From NCBI GenBank assembly GCA_050485685.1, contig JBJHBW010000002.1:62001-126000 (forward strand): a stretch of DNA of 64,000 nucleotides. The letters run 5' to 3'. Of this stretch, positions 63,811 to 64,000 are shown in pieces. The translations under genes and the position numbers were made by a program. How positions within the stretch are numbered: the first letter of the stretch is position 1; every line of letters starts with the position of its first letter. The DNA comes from JBJHBP01 sp050485685 (GTDB taxonomy: Bacteria > Pseudomonadota > Gammaproteobacteria > Steroidobacterales > Rariloculaceae). The notes under the pieces are model-generated. The model had not been told where the DNA came from, searched no databases, and saw only the letters and a program-made list of their open reading frames with translations.

Positions 63811-64000
63811 CTATGGCTGCCGTGCCTGAAACGCCCCGGAACTACGGGACGCCACGGCCTGCTGGTGTTCGTCCGGCCCCTGGTGCCTGAAGGCATCGCT
63901 GTGCACGATGCCCTTGATCAGCGCACTCAGCGTGTAGTCGCTCGCAGCCGCGTCGCGCACGATCTGCCGCACCTGCGGCATGTCAAAGTATTCGATCTCG
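63811..64000 (-). CDS. DUF1592/DUF1585-type protein (C-terminal fragment, cut by window)
   Basis: The leftward frame holds only the last 62 residues; the rest is beyond the right edge. EIEYFDMPQVRQIVRDAA, then LSALIKGIVHSDAF are typical of the DUF1585 tail of Planctomycete-type PSD1/DUF1592 proteins, which in full carry haem c-like and DUF1588 domains. It ends 13 bp before the DUF1552 start, consistent with the usual operon order. Confidence 0.72.
   Translation of the reverse strand, partial: EIEYFDMPQVRQIVRDAAASDYTLSALIKGIVHSDAFRHQGPDEHQQAVASRSSGAFQARQP

Overview
The window comes from a GC-rich (mid-60s percent by eye) gammaproteobacterium. Gene order supports this: dapF-DUF484-xerC-hslV-hslU, ubiE-ubiJ-ubiB, ubiD, ubiK-yifB and hemX-hemY are typical of the Xanthomonadales/Chromatiales/Woeseiales/Steroidobacterales side of the class. 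I cannot name genus or species. No tRNA, rRNA or CRISPR array was recognised.

Layout. (1) 1-2.1 kb: a leftward argR-argG-(unknown) arginine operon with candidate ARG boxes upstream. (2) 2.3-11.9 kb: a carboxylesterase, then a compact rightward module of an acidobacterial-type ECF sigma factor, a membrane Ser/Thr kinase with TPRs and a large delta-60/beta-propeller lipoprotein; then a small lipoprotein and a two-PAS sensor histidine kinase. (3) 11.9-38.4 kb: an accessory island. It holds a Fic remnant, DUF433, an MNT/HEPN pair, a HIT-HNH pair, HicB with a deleted HicA, ParDE, a HigBA-like pair, DUF2442/DUF4160, MazG plus a broken DUF2075 helicase, a membrane NERD protein, a complete type I restriction-modification operon (two hsdM genes, an embedded HigB/HigA-ImmA pair, hsdS, hsdR), a convergent RloC/PrrC-like ATPase, a truncated UvrD-type helicase, two near-identical Rpn/DUF4351 nucleases around a HicB-like protein, and a two-gene PD-(D/E)XK operon with a membrane-anchored Mrr protein. 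Many genes here are truncated, as expected of a recombination-prone defence hot spot. (4) 38.4-59.8 kb: core genome, with an SRPBCC protein, cytochrome c, a G8-domain secreted protein, ubiquinone genes (ubiB, ubiJ, ubiE, ubiD, ubiK), a lytic transglycosylase-like protein, MOSC, DUF971, hslUV, xerC, DUF484, dapF, a ParA-like ATPase, hemX/hemY and yifB. (5) 59.8-64 kb: a leftward, translationally coupled operon of exported proteins (DUF1592/DUF1585-type, DUF1552, metallo-beta-lactamase fold, ankyrin repeats), open at the right edge.

How genes work together. The hsd genes should form a type I enzyme whose DNA-binding subunit may pair with two different methylase subunits. The embedded toxin-antitoxin pair and the neighbouring RloC-like ATPase could act as back-up if restriction fails, as PrrC does beside EcoprrI. 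The sigma factor, kinase and lipoprotein look like one signalling/surface unit. ubiE-ubiJ-ubiB, ubiD and ubiK serve ubiquinone synthesis; hslVU forms the two-part protease; hemX-hemY is the membrane pair usually found behind hemCD but is here without it.
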